DNA of 8,669 nt from Pseudomonadota bacterium (GTDB lineage Bacteria; Desulfobacterota; Desulfobacteria; Desulfobacterales; Desulfobacteraceae): contig JAHIVS010000682.1 in NCBI GenBank assembly GCA_018816605.1, positions 1 through 8,669 of the forward strand. The letters are read 5' to 3'. How positions within the stretch are numbered: the stretch's first letter is position 1; each line of letters opens with the position of its first letter. The notes under the pieces were generated by a model. It saw nothing but the letters and a program-made list of their open reading frames with translations. It was not told the origin of the DNA and did no database searches. The translations under genes and the position numbers were made by a program. This document shows, one piece after another, positions 1-6,390 of this stretch.

Positions 1-109
1 TATTCCTTAAAATAGAGATGATCTGATTTTTTTTTAATTGCGGCAGGGTGAAGCATTCTGAACAGGAATGCAGGCCATGCCCAATTCATTGAAGATAAGG
101 AACCAGACC

Positions 110-1288
110 ATGAAACAGCCTGAAATTGATTATTGGATCACCTGCATGCTGGAGTGCTTCGGCAATGTGTCCGATCTGAATGTGACCGTGGGCAAGTCCC
201 TCCAGGTGGAGTCCTCTGGCCAGCTTGTCAATGTGCCGGTGGAGCCGCCTTTCAAGGAATTAACTCCCTTCCAGGCAGAGGTTTTTGCCCTGAACCTGAT
301 CAACAATGATCCCAGGCTCCTGGAAGATCTCGTCACAACCGGGTCCTGTGATATGTCCTATTGGCTCGGCAATAAGGCTAGGTTCCGGGTGAATATTTTC
401 AAACAGAAGAATCATCTGACCACGATATTGCGGAAGCTTGAAACCACCATTCCAAGTATCCAGAAGCTGGGACTTCCCGAGATTTTTCACCGGATGGGAG
501 AGGAGAAAAACGGACTGATTCTTGTGACAGGAGCAACCGGCTCCGGAAAATCCACCACCCTGGCGGCTCTGCTCAATCAGATCAATGAGGAAAAGTCTAT
601 CCATGTGGTGACCCTGGAAGATCCGGTTGAGTTTGTCCATCCCCATAAAAAAGCCACCTTTAACCAGAGGGAACTGGGAAACGACTTTGATAGTTTTCCC
701 ACAGGGCTTCGGGCCGCCCTTCGCCAGGCGCCCAAGGTGGTTCTGGTGGGGGAGATGCGGGACAGGGAAACCATGGAGATCGGGCTTTCTGCCGCAGAAA
801 CAGGGCATCTGGTGGTCTCCACCCTTCACACCGTGGATGCAGGCCAGACCATCAACCGGATTCTGGGCATGTTTGACCAGGAGGAGCAGCCCCAGATCCG
901 CCATCGCCTGGCAGATACCATCCGGTACATTGTCTGCCAGCGGCTCCTGCCCAAAAACGGCGGGGGCAGGGTTGCGGCCCTTGAGATTCTGGGAATGAAC
1001 CTGAGAATCAAGGACATTATCCTCAACGGTGAATCCGAAGGCAAGACCATCAATGATGTGATCAACAATTCAAAGGCATTTGGCATGCAGACTTTTGACC
1101 AGCATATCCTGGATTTGTTCCAGGAGGATATCATAACCGAAGAGACGGCTTTTGCCTATTGTTCCCATCGCAATATCCTGTCCCAGGGTATGGATATCCT
1201 GAAACGGGAAAAGGGGGAAAAGACCTCGGCCATTGAAGGGTTGTCCATTGACTGGAAAACGGACGAATCAGATGAAGCAACAGATTAA
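110..1288 (+). CDS. PilT/PilU-family type IV pilus retraction ATPase
   Basis: Hexameric cytoplasmic ATPase of the GspE/PilT secretion superfamily, expected to power retraction of type IV pili (twitching motility). Counting from the chosen start (392 aa), the Walker A motif GATGSGKST is at about 141-149, the Asp box TLEDPVEF at 168-175, the Walker B region VVLVGEMRDRET at 210-221 and the His box TGHLVVSTLHT at 231-241. The N-terminal PAS-like domain begins with DLNVTVGKS where the family usually has SDLHL. The C-terminal GMQTFDQ motif and following helix look a little closer to PilU than to PilT, so the paralogue is not settled. The tail of about 30 residues past that helix makes the protein slightly long for the family. 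Start: the ATG at 110 has AAGGA at 97-101 with 8 nt spacing. An in-frame ATG at 68 has AGGA directly abutting it, which is too close. An 8-base C run follows the stop. Family assignment is very secure. Confidence 0.93.
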   Translation: MKQPEIDYWITCMLECFGNVSDLNVTVGKSLQVESSGQLVNVPVEPPFKELTPFQAEVFALNLINNDPRLLEDLVTTGSCDMSYWLGNKARFRVNIFKQKNHLTTILRKLETTIPSIQKLGLPEIFHRMGEEKNGLILVTGATGSGKSTTLAALLNQINEEKSIHVVTLEDPVEFVHPHKKATFNQRELGNDFDSFPTGLRAALRQAPKVVLVGEMRDRETMEIGLSAAETGHLVVSTLHTVDAGQTINRILGMFDQEEQPQIRHRLADTIRYIVCQRLLPKNGGGRVAALEILGMNLRIKDIILNGESEGKTINDVINNSKAFGMQTFDQHILDLFQEDIITEETAFAYCSHRNILSQGMDILKREKGEKTSAIEGLSIDWKTDESDEATD

Positions 1289-1313
1289 CCCCCCCCATTC
1301 ATAAGGAAACCCC

Positions 1314-2024
1314 ATGATTTCACACTGCCCCCACTGCAGCGGGATGCTGCGGTTTTCAGACGCCCACAGACAAAAATTGTCACAGGCCCTTGATGGGCTT
1401 GTGTCGGGCCGGACCCTGAAGTTTGCCTGTCCCCGTTGCAAGGCCCCCATTGAACTCAATAAGGAGGGGAATGCTTCTTGGCCACTCCAGGCAGCAGCAC
1501 CTGCAACGGCCGGCAGTACCCAGGTCATCCCTCCCCGGGCCCCGGATATTTCCTGGCTTCGGTCAGGAGCGCTCAAGGAATCTGATCTTCTGGAGGATGT
1601 GCCCACGGCCATGGTATTGATTCCGGACCCAGAATTACGGGAAAAAGTGAGCCGGGGCCTGGAGGAGAATCAATACCAGATCTATATTCCCGCAAGTGTT
1701 GACCAGGCCATTGACAGCATGCGGTTTAAGGAGTACGCCGTGGTGGTTTTTTCCGGCCAAGAAGGAAAACCAATTGATGAGCAGGATTTCCACAAGTTCA
1801 TGATGCAAATGAGCATGGCCAAACGGCGCAAGATTTATTATATTCTCGTGGGGGCTTCTTTTCATACCCTTTTTGACCTTGAAGCCCTGACCCATAGTGC
1901 GAACCTGGTGGTCAACACCCGTGAAATTGACCATATCAGCCTCTTGTTTAAAAAGGGGCTAAAAGATTATGAAGCGCTCTTTTCACCCTATGCCGCCACC
2001 CTGAAGCTGCATGGGAAAAGTTAA
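1314..2024 (+). CDS. Zinc-ribbon protein with degenerate receiver-like domain
   Basis: A 236-aa soluble protein with no signal peptide or membrane helix. Residues 5-8 (CPHC) and 39-42 (CPRC) form two CxxC knuckles typical of a short N-terminal zinc ribbon. A Pro/Ala-rich linker (about 55-80) leads to a domain at about 97-215 whose alternating strands and helices resemble a response-regulator receiver. The usual acidic pocket is reduced to one Asp (LIPDPELR), and the position expected for the phosphorylated Asp at the end of strand 3 reads VVVFSGQ, so phosphorylation there is unlikely. AAGGA at 1303-1307 precedes the ATG by 6 nt. It starts 25 nt after the pilus ATPase stop, suggesting co-transcription and perhaps a role in regulating or localising pili. 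That role is a guess from position; no exact function is recognised. The zinc ribbon is well supported, the receiver fold moderately. Confidence 0.85.
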   Translation: MISHCPHCSGMLRFSDAHRQKLSQALDGLVSGRTLKFACPRCKAPIELNKEGNASWPLQAAAPATAGSTQVIPPRAPDISWLRSGALKESDLLEDVPTAMVLIPDPELREKVSRGLEENQYQIYIPASVDQAIDSMRFKEYAVVVFSGQEGKPIDEQDFHKFMMQMSMAKRRKIYYILVGASFHTLFDLEALTHSANLVVNTREIDHISLLFKKGLKDYEALFSPYAATLKLHGKS

Positions 2025-2037
2025 AGGAAAAAAAACC

Positions 2038-2721
2038 ATGGCAACCCAAACCAGTTTGATTAAAATAACGATCGGAATTTTGTTCTTTTTCTGTGCTCAG
2101 AACATCGGTGCCGTCACCCTGCCGGAACCATCGGGACAGCTGGTTGACGGATTCCGGGTGCTGCCGGTCCCAGGCAAGGGAGAACCCCTTGAATGGATCG
2201 TTTTCCGGGGGGATTATATAAAGTTTGATATTGGAACGGCTGCCCCGGATACGATTGTCTCCATTCCTTCCCTGTCCATTGAAGAACCCTTGACAGCCCC
2301 TGTGGAAAAGGCCCCCTATTTTAAGATGAAAGAGACCGGCGTATTCGATCTTTTCATTGGCTCCCTTGCCGGAAACCTTACGGTTGTTGAATACAATCCA
2401 ATTAATTATGAGGCGGTCTCTGCCCAAAAAGCCATGGAGGTGATGGCGGTGTTCAGCCCGCTGATCCTGGATGTCAGGACGCCCCAGGAGTATGCCCTGG
2501 GGCATATTGAAAATTCCGTCCTGATCCCAATCGGACAATTGCAGACGCGCCTGGAGGAATTGGCAGGATTTAAGGATGATCCCATCCTGATTTATTGCGC
2601 CACGGGCAACCGAAGCACGGTTGCCGCAAAAATTCTGATTGACAGCGGGTTCAGTCGGATTTTTAATCTCAGACACGGCATTGCGGACTGGGCGAAAAAC
2701 AAGTTTCCCATTGTCAAGTAA
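2038..2721 (+). CDS. Exported rhodanese-domain protein with N-terminal beta-sandwich-like domain
   Basis: A 227-aa protein. Residues about 8-26 form a hydrophobic segment after a Lys (IKITIGILFFFCAQNIGA), read as a Sec signal peptide or anchor, so it probably works in the periplasm. Residues about 30-120 look beta-rich, with features reminiscent of a cupredoxin-like sandwich (VFRGDYIKFDI, then GVFDLFIGSLAGNLTVVEY), but no Cys-His-Met copper ligand set is visible. Residues about 130-225 are a rhodanese domain: LILDVRTPQEYALGHI, the active-site loop CATGNRS with the catalytic Cys at 187, and a C-terminal LRHGIADW motif. A sulfurtransferase or persulfide-carrier role is likely; the substrate is unknown. 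Start: the ATG at 2038 has AAGGA at 2024-2028 with 9 nt spacing. An in-frame ATG at 2011 overlaps the upstream gene and has no clear Shine-Dalgarno. The stop codon TAA shares its last A with the ATG of the broken kinase remnant downstream. Confidence 0.88.
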   Translation: MATQTSLIKITIGILFFFCAQNIGAVTLPEPSGQLVDGFRVLPVPGKGEPLEWIVFRGDYIKFDIGTAAPDTIVSIPSLSIEEPLTAPVEKAPYFKMKETGVFDLFIGSLAGNLTVVEYNPINYEAVSAQKAMEVMAVFSPLILDVRTPQEYALGHIENSVLIPIGQLQTRLEELAGFKDDPILIYCATGNRSTVAAKILIDSGFSRIFNLRHGIADWAKNKFPIVK

Positions 2722-4547
2722 TGCTCAGACAACATGGACAGCAGATACGATACGCGCCTGTTGCCAATTATCCGCCCATCGAATTTGTCGATGGTGACGG
2801 TATTCACAGGGGCCTTACAGCAGATTATATCACCATAATCGAAGAGAAGATCGGCGCAAAATTTGACAGAATCCATCGGAGAACCTGGAATGAAGCCATT
2901 GAAGGTGCAAAACAGGGACAGATTGATGTTTTGGGCAATCTTCAAAACACGCCAGAGCGATCCGGATACCTGGTGTTCACCCGGCCGTATCTAACGATTC
3001 CCAATGTCATTATCGCGAGGACCCTATTTGAGGGGGAATTGGAGCGGTGGTATGCGGATTGCCGTTGTTAATGGGTATGCCTCTGTCCCTTTTATTCAAA
3101 AAGCAAATCCAGAAGTTATTCGATTCTTGAAAAGGCATTGGCTTCCATTGATGCCGGAGAGCGGCAAAAAATTTACGAGAAATGGATTTCCCATGACATC
3201 TCTCCCCCATTTGACTGGGTGCCGATGCTTGTATTTTTTCTGATACTCTCTAGTGCGCTGTTTGTGGTGGCGGCATGGAATTTTTCGTTGAAGCGCCAGG
3301 TTAAAAACAGACCATGGATCTGAAAGAAGAACTCAATGAACGAAAGAAAATTGAGGTGGATTTAAGGCAAAGCGAAGATAAATTCAGACTGATTTTCGAA
3401 CATTCTCCCCTGGCCCTTGTCCATCTGGATAAATCGGGAGTGATCACGGCTGCAAATGACAATTTGTGTCAAATTCTCGGCAGTTCCAAAGACCGGCTCA
3501 TCGGTTTTAACACCCGTAACTCCGTGGTTGATAAAGATATGCTGGCAGCCATAGTAAGGGCTTTTGGGGGGAGAATAAGCCAATACGACGGGGTCTATTT
3601 GTCCGTGACAGGTGGCTGTCCAGGCGGATAAAGAAAAGTTCGAGCCCCAGCTGCGGCAAACCCAAAAAATGGAAGCCGTCGGCACTTTATCGGGCGGAAT
3701 GGCCCATGATTTTAACAATATCCTTGGAATCATACTGGGGAACGTGGATATCGCCCTGATGAAATTGCCCGGGCAGCCACCTGTATTGGGAAACTTGAAA
3801 GCGATTAAAATTGCCTGGATGGTAAATGCAGACCCCACCCAGGTTCATCGGATATTGATAAATCTGTACACCAATGCCGCCCATGCAATGGAGGAAAAGG
3901 GGGGTGTCTTGACGGTGACAACAAGACCGGTTCAAGTGACCCGGAAAACCTTGATCAACTGCCGGAAATTAATTCCGGGTGCGTATATCGAGTTGATTGT
4001 CAGCGATACCGGACACGGCATTGAGCCTGGAATACGCAACCGGGTTTTTGATCCTTACTTTACGACAAAAGAAGTCGGAAAGGGAACCCGCATCAAGCTC
4101 TATCTTCCCTGGTGCGGCGACAAGCCCGTTGATCTTCATGGCAAAGTCCTGGGACAGATTCCCCAGGGCAGCGGAGAGACGATTTTGCTGGTGGAGGATG
4201 ACCCGTCAATCCTGAAGTTAACCCAAATCCTCCTCCAGGGCTGGGGGTTTGCCGTGGTGGCAGCAGCCACTCCCAGCCAGGCCCTGGACAGAGCCAAGGC
4301 GCATGCAGGGGAGATCCGTCTGCTTCTCACGGATCTGATTCTGCCGGAAATGAACGGACGCCAGCTGTCAAAATGCTTGAAATCCATCTATCCGGATATC
4401 AAATGTGTTTTCATGTCAGGGTATACAGCCGAGATTATCGCCCACCACGGTGTTCTGGACAAGGGGGGGTGCTTTATTCAGAAGCCGTTTTCCGGAAAAG
4501 AGCTGGCAACTGTTGTCAGGAAGGCGCTGGAAGTCAAAAAAACCTGA
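2721..4547 (+). pseudogene. Remnant of a hybrid sensor histidine kinase (solute-binding sensor, PAS, kinase, receiver), multiply deleted
   Basis: Order and similarity match membrane hybrid kinases common in Deltaproteobacteria, but the reading frame changes repeatedly. Piece 1 (2721 to about 3045) is the first lobe of a family-3 solute-binding sensor (IRYAPVANYPPIEF, then LVFTRPYL) with no signal peptide. Piece 2 (about 3052-3115, frame +1) continues with MRIAVVNGYA. Piece 3 (about 3120-3310, original frame) picks up at SILEKALASID, the end of the second lobe, followed by the membrane helix VPMLVFFLILSSALFVVAA. Piece 4 (3314 to about 3612, another frame) has a coiled linker and a PAS domain start (FRLIFEHSPLALVHLDKSG) that breaks off at YLSVTGG. 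Piece 5 (about 3615-4547) has the H-box AHDFNN, the N-box, G1 and a complete receiver. Blocks are missing inside the second sensor lobe, the PAS domain, the dimerisation helix-to-ATPase linker and the ATPase G2 region. A functional sensor cannot be made from this. Sequencing error could explain single frameshifts but not the missing blocks. Confidence 0.85.
3612..4547 (+). pseudogene. Longest open part of the broken kinase: damaged kinase core plus intact receiver domain
   Basis: An open frame of 311 codons from a GTG at 3612, with no convincing Shine-Dalgarno before it, so it is probably only the open 3' part of the pseudogene. It holds the H-box with the phospho-acceptor His at residue 32 (GGMAHDFNNILG), then jumps from the first helix (LKAIKIAWM) straight to the ATPase N-box (VNADPTQVHRILINLYTNAA). 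About 70 residues normally lie between these, including the second dimerisation helix. G1 (DTGHGI, 132-137) and FDPYFTTKEVGKGT are present, but the G2 glycine lid is absent and the text resumes at RIKLYLP. The receiver domain (about 188-308) looks whole: acidic pair at 196-197, phospho-acceptor Asp 241 in LLLTDLILPEMNG, Ser 269 and Lys 291 in QKPF. If translated it could only be a phosphate sink or an inert fragment. Confidence 0.7.
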
Positions 4548-4639
4548 ATCAACACCTGGCTTTTTTTTGCGTCTGCCCCGACGCGTTGGTGCAGGTTTCA
4601 CGACGCAATTGATATCCGGGCCGGTTCCGGGGTTTATTA

Positions 4640-4657
4640 TAGTTGACCTATCAACTA
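4640..4657. promoter_or_regulatory. Perfect 7-4-7 inverted repeat, candidate operator
   Basis: Arms TAGTTGA (4640-4646) and TCAACTA (4651-4657) are exact reverse complements around CCTA. The element overlaps the -35-like TTGACC at 4643-4648, a position suited to a dimeric repressor. No regulator gene is in the window, so the binding protein is unknown. Confidence 0.4.
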
Positions 4658-4670
4658 ATTGGAATATTCT
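4643..4670 (+). promoter_or_regulatory. Possible sigma70-type promoter (distal)
   Basis: TTGACC (4643-4648), a 16-base spacer, and TATTCT (4665-4670), which matches four of six -10 positions. It would leave a leader of about 190 bases before the delta-subunit gene. Weak on its own; the overlapping inverted repeat adds some weight. Confidence 0.3.
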
Positions 4671-4720
4671 GAAACCTGTGCGAATCCTATAAGTATTGCT
4701 TCTTATTATTTATATCCACC

Positions 4721-4743
4721 ATTTTATTGGATTGGAATAAAAT
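4721..4743. promoter_or_regulatory. Perfect 8-7-8 inverted repeat upstream of the -35 box
   Basis: Arms ATTTTATT (4721-4728) and AATAAAAT (4736-4743) are exact reverse complements around GGATTGG. It ends 7 bases before TTGACA, the usual place for an activator site. The second arm runs into a six-T stretch (4743-4748), so a weak terminator-like hairpin is the alternative, but an all-AT stem argues against that. Confidence 0.4.
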
Positions 4744-4750
4744 TTTTTAC

Positions 4751-4780
4751 TTGACAATGTAATCGGCCTGTCGCTATTTA
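4751..4780 (+). promoter_or_regulatory. Probable sigma70-type promoter of the oxidoreductase operon
   Basis: A consensus -35 TTGACA lies at 4751-4756, followed by an 18-base spacer and a poor -10 candidate TATTTA (4775-4780). A perfect -35 with a weak -10 is typical of regulated promoters. The start point would be near 4787, giving a leader of about 80 bases. Inverted repeats lie on both sides. Confidence 0.45.
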
Positions 4781-4795
4781 ACAGCTATGAAATAG
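4774..4795. promoter_or_regulatory. 22-bp near-palindrome over the -10/start region, candidate operator
   Basis: Outer arms CTATTT (4774-4779) and AAATAG (4790-4795) are exact reverse complements. The centre AGCT (4783-4786) is also symmetric, so 9 of 11 half-site positions pair. It covers the proposed -10 and transcription start, the classic position for a repressor. Confidence 0.4.
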
Positions 4796-4869
4796 TTACA
4801 AAGGTGAGGGGTATTTTACTAAGGGGTGTAGGGTTATCATATTCGTATTCGCAAACTTTAGGGGGGGGT

Positions 4870-5157
4870 ATGCCGTCAAACAAGTATTTCAAGCACGAGG
4901 GCCCGTGGTCCGATGCAAATGATCCGTTGATGTGTAGCGATACCGGCGACTGGCGAACAAAGCGGCCGGTGGTGGATAAGGAGAAATGCATTTTCTGCGG
5001 GTTTTGTGCCATTTATTGTCCTATCCAGATTGTTAAAATGAAAGGGGATACCCATTTTGAAGCAGATCTGGGGTTTTGTAAGGGGTGTGGTATCTGTGCC
5101 AAGGAATGTCCCAAGGATGCGATTTCAATGATATCAGAGGGGGATTTTAAAAAATGA
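4870..5157 (+). CDS. 2-oxoacid:acceptor oxidoreductase, delta (ferredoxin) subunit
   Basis: A 95-aa ferredoxin-like subunit that passes electrons from the TPP-enzyme core to an external acceptor. Two [4Fe-4S] motifs are complete: Cys 40, 43, 46, 50 (CIFCGFCAIYC) and Cys 70, 73, 76, 80 (CKGCGICAKEC). The N-terminal GPWSDANDPLM and TGDWRTKRPVVD segments are characteristic of the delta subunit of four-subunit pyruvate/2-ketoacid oxidoreductases, and the length is normal for the family. CPIQIV after the first cluster replaces the commoner CPD/EG sequence. Start: the ATG at 4870 follows an 8-G run (4861-4868) that must serve as the Shine-Dalgarno. An in-frame GTG at 4804 would add 22 residues unlike the family. 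The stop overlaps the alpha-subunit start (ATGA, 4 nt), indicating translational coupling. In the pad nomenclature this would correspond to PadF. Confidence 0.92.
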   Translation: MPSNKYFKHEGPWSDANDPLMCSDTGDWRTKRPVVDKEKCIFCGFCAIYCPIQIVKMKGDTHFEADLGFCKGCGICAKECPKDAISMISEGDFKK

Positions 5158-6389
5158 TTACACATGCCAAAGCCAAAACACAGATTCGCGTCATTACCGG
5201 AAACGGGGCAGCCGCCATCGCGGCAAAACTTGCCCGGCCGGATGTTGTGGCCGCCTATCCCATTACTCCCCAGACAGAAATCATTGAGCAGATTTCCAAA
5301 TTTCACGCCACAGGCGAGATGGATTGCGAACTGGTCACGGTTGAAGGGGAGAACTCGGCCATGAACGCTGTAATGGCAGCCTCCCTTGCCGGCGGCCGGG
5401 TATTTACTGCCACATCTTCCTGGGGCCTTGTCTTTATGTATGATGCGGTTCTTGCAACGGCAGGGGCCAGAGCGCCGGTTGTCATGGTGAATGTGAACCG
5501 GGAGACACCGGGGATTATCGCGGTCTCCTCCGGCCAGCAGGACATGATATCCACCCGGGATTGCGGATGGATATTTTTAATCGCCGAAGACTGCCAGGAA
5601 GTAATGGACCTGGTTCTCCAGGCCTATCGCCTGGCAGAAGATTTCGATATCCAGATTCCGGTGATGGTTCATTATGACGGATTTTATCTTTCCTATCTAT
5701 CCGAAGGGGTGGATGTGCCTTTTCAGGAGGATGTGGATGGGTTTCTTTCTGTATTGAAAGACCAGCCCGAAAGAACAAAGCTGGTTCCCGGCGGGCGATT
5801 GGGCTGCGGCTCCCATGGGATTCTGGGCGGATACCTGGAATTGCGCTACAAACACATGTCGGCCATGGAAAGATCAAAAGACAAGTTTGATCGGATCGAC
5901 AAAGAATATGAAATGATATTCGGAAGGTCCTATGGCGGCCAGATTGAAGAATACCGGATGGAGGATGCCGATGTGGTTCTGGTCGGCTCCGGCTCCATGT
6001 GCGGGACCATCAAAACCGTGATTGATGAAAAACGGGATGCCGGCATAAAGGTGGGGCTTTTGAAAATAAGAATGTACCGTCCCTTTCCGTCGGAAGTGCT
6101 GGTTGCGGCCCTGAAAGGCAAACGCGCCATCGGGGTTGTGGACAGAAGTCTTGCCTTTGGGTTCAAGGGCGGTCCCATCTATACAGAGCTCAAAGCCTTT
6201 GAAACAAAGCTTGACAATGCAAAAATGATCAGTTTCCTGGACGGCATCGCCAATACGGACATCACCACGGACAATGTGGGATTCATGATTGATACCCTTT
6301 GTGACCTATCCTGCGGCAAAGATGTCCGGGAGGTCACATGGGTCTGCTATCCGGAAGCCCATGCGCCTGAAAAAACGGGAGGGCAATAA
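5154..6389 (+). CDS. 2-oxoacid:acceptor oxidoreductase, alpha subunit
   Basis: A 411-aa catalytic subunit supplying the pyrimidine-side TPP domain and the transketolase C-terminal-like domain of the enzyme, which converts a 2-oxoacid plus CoA to acyl-CoA, CO2 and reduced ferredoxin. Motifs: YPITPQTEI at 35-43, whose Thr contacts the substrate carboxylate in pyruvate:ferredoxin oxidoreductase; EGENSA at 64-69, carrying the conserved Glu for the TPP aminopyrimidine; then the ATSSWGLVFMYD loop. The second domain starts near residue 265 (DADVVLVGSGSMCGTI), followed by RPFPSEVL and the VVDRSLAFG stretch. Length is right for a separate alpha subunit. It overlaps the delta gene by 4 nt, with AGGGGG at 5138-5143 serving as its ribosome site. 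Substrate is not readable from these motifs: pyruvate, branched-chain, indolepyruvate-like and phenylglyoxylate enzymes share them. Equivalent to PadG if the cluster is of pad type. Confidence 0.93.
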   Translation: MITHAKAKTQIRVITGNGAAAIAAKLARPDVVAAYPITPQTEIIEQISKFHATGEMDCELVTVEGENSAMNAVMAASLAGGRVFTATSSWGLVFMYDAVLATAGARAPVVMVNVNRETPGIIAVSSGQQDMISTRDCGWIFLIAEDCQEVMDLVLQAYRLAEDFDIQIPVMVHYDGFYLSYLSEGVDVPFQEDVDGFLSVLKDQPERTKLVPGGRLGCGSHGILGGYLELRYKHMSAMERSKDKFDRIDKEYEMIFGRSYGGQIEEYRMEDADVVLVGSGSMCGTIKTVIDEKRDAGIKVGLLKIRMYRPFPSEVLVAALKGKRAIGVVDRSLAFGFKGGPIYTELKAFETKLDNAKMISFLDGIANTDITTDNVGFMIDTLCDLSCGKDVREVTWVCYPEAHAPEKTGGQ

Positions 6390-6390
6390 A

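Larger units (their letters stand above)
4548..4869. other. Non-coding control region upstream of the 2-oxoacid oxidoreductase operon
   Basis: About 320 bases without a credible gene, A+T-rich between roughly 4630 and 4800 and G-rich close to the next start. It contains two possible promoters, three inverted repeats and a nine-T run (4560-4568); these are listed separately. No clear rho-independent terminator for the upstream remnant was found: the only compact GC stem (4569-4573 with 4580-4584) has its T run on the 5' side. Short open frames running into it from the left are shadows of the kinase remnant and show no coding character. Confidence 0.6.

Noticed and set aside
1..109. Search for an upstream gene end or promoter at the left edge
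   Set aside because: There is a T run and A+T-rich sequence but no stop-ending conserved frame, paired stem or convincing -35/-10 pair.
260..904. Minus-strand open frame of 214 codons opposite the pilus ATPase
   Set aside because: The + strand carries all four PilT-family motifs here; the antisense product has no family features.
1289..1296. Eight-C run just after the pilus ATPase stop as a phase-variable tract
   Set aside because: It lies outside both coding regions and upstream of an independent Shine-Dalgarno, so length changes would not shift a frame.
1948..2676. Minus-strand open frame of 242 codons opposite the rhodanese gene
   Set aside because: The sense strand has a signal peptide and a full rhodanese motif set; the reverse translation is featureless.
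4561..4584. Hairpin GCGTC/GACGC beside an eight-T run as a terminator
   Set aside because: The T run lies 5' of the stem on the + strand, so it cannot form a rho-independent terminator for the + genes, and on the minus strand the run would be A.
4405..4692. Small + strand open frames running out of the receiver domain into the intergenic region
   Set aside because: They are out of frame with the clearly conserved receiver domain, lack ribosome sites and resemble nothing known.
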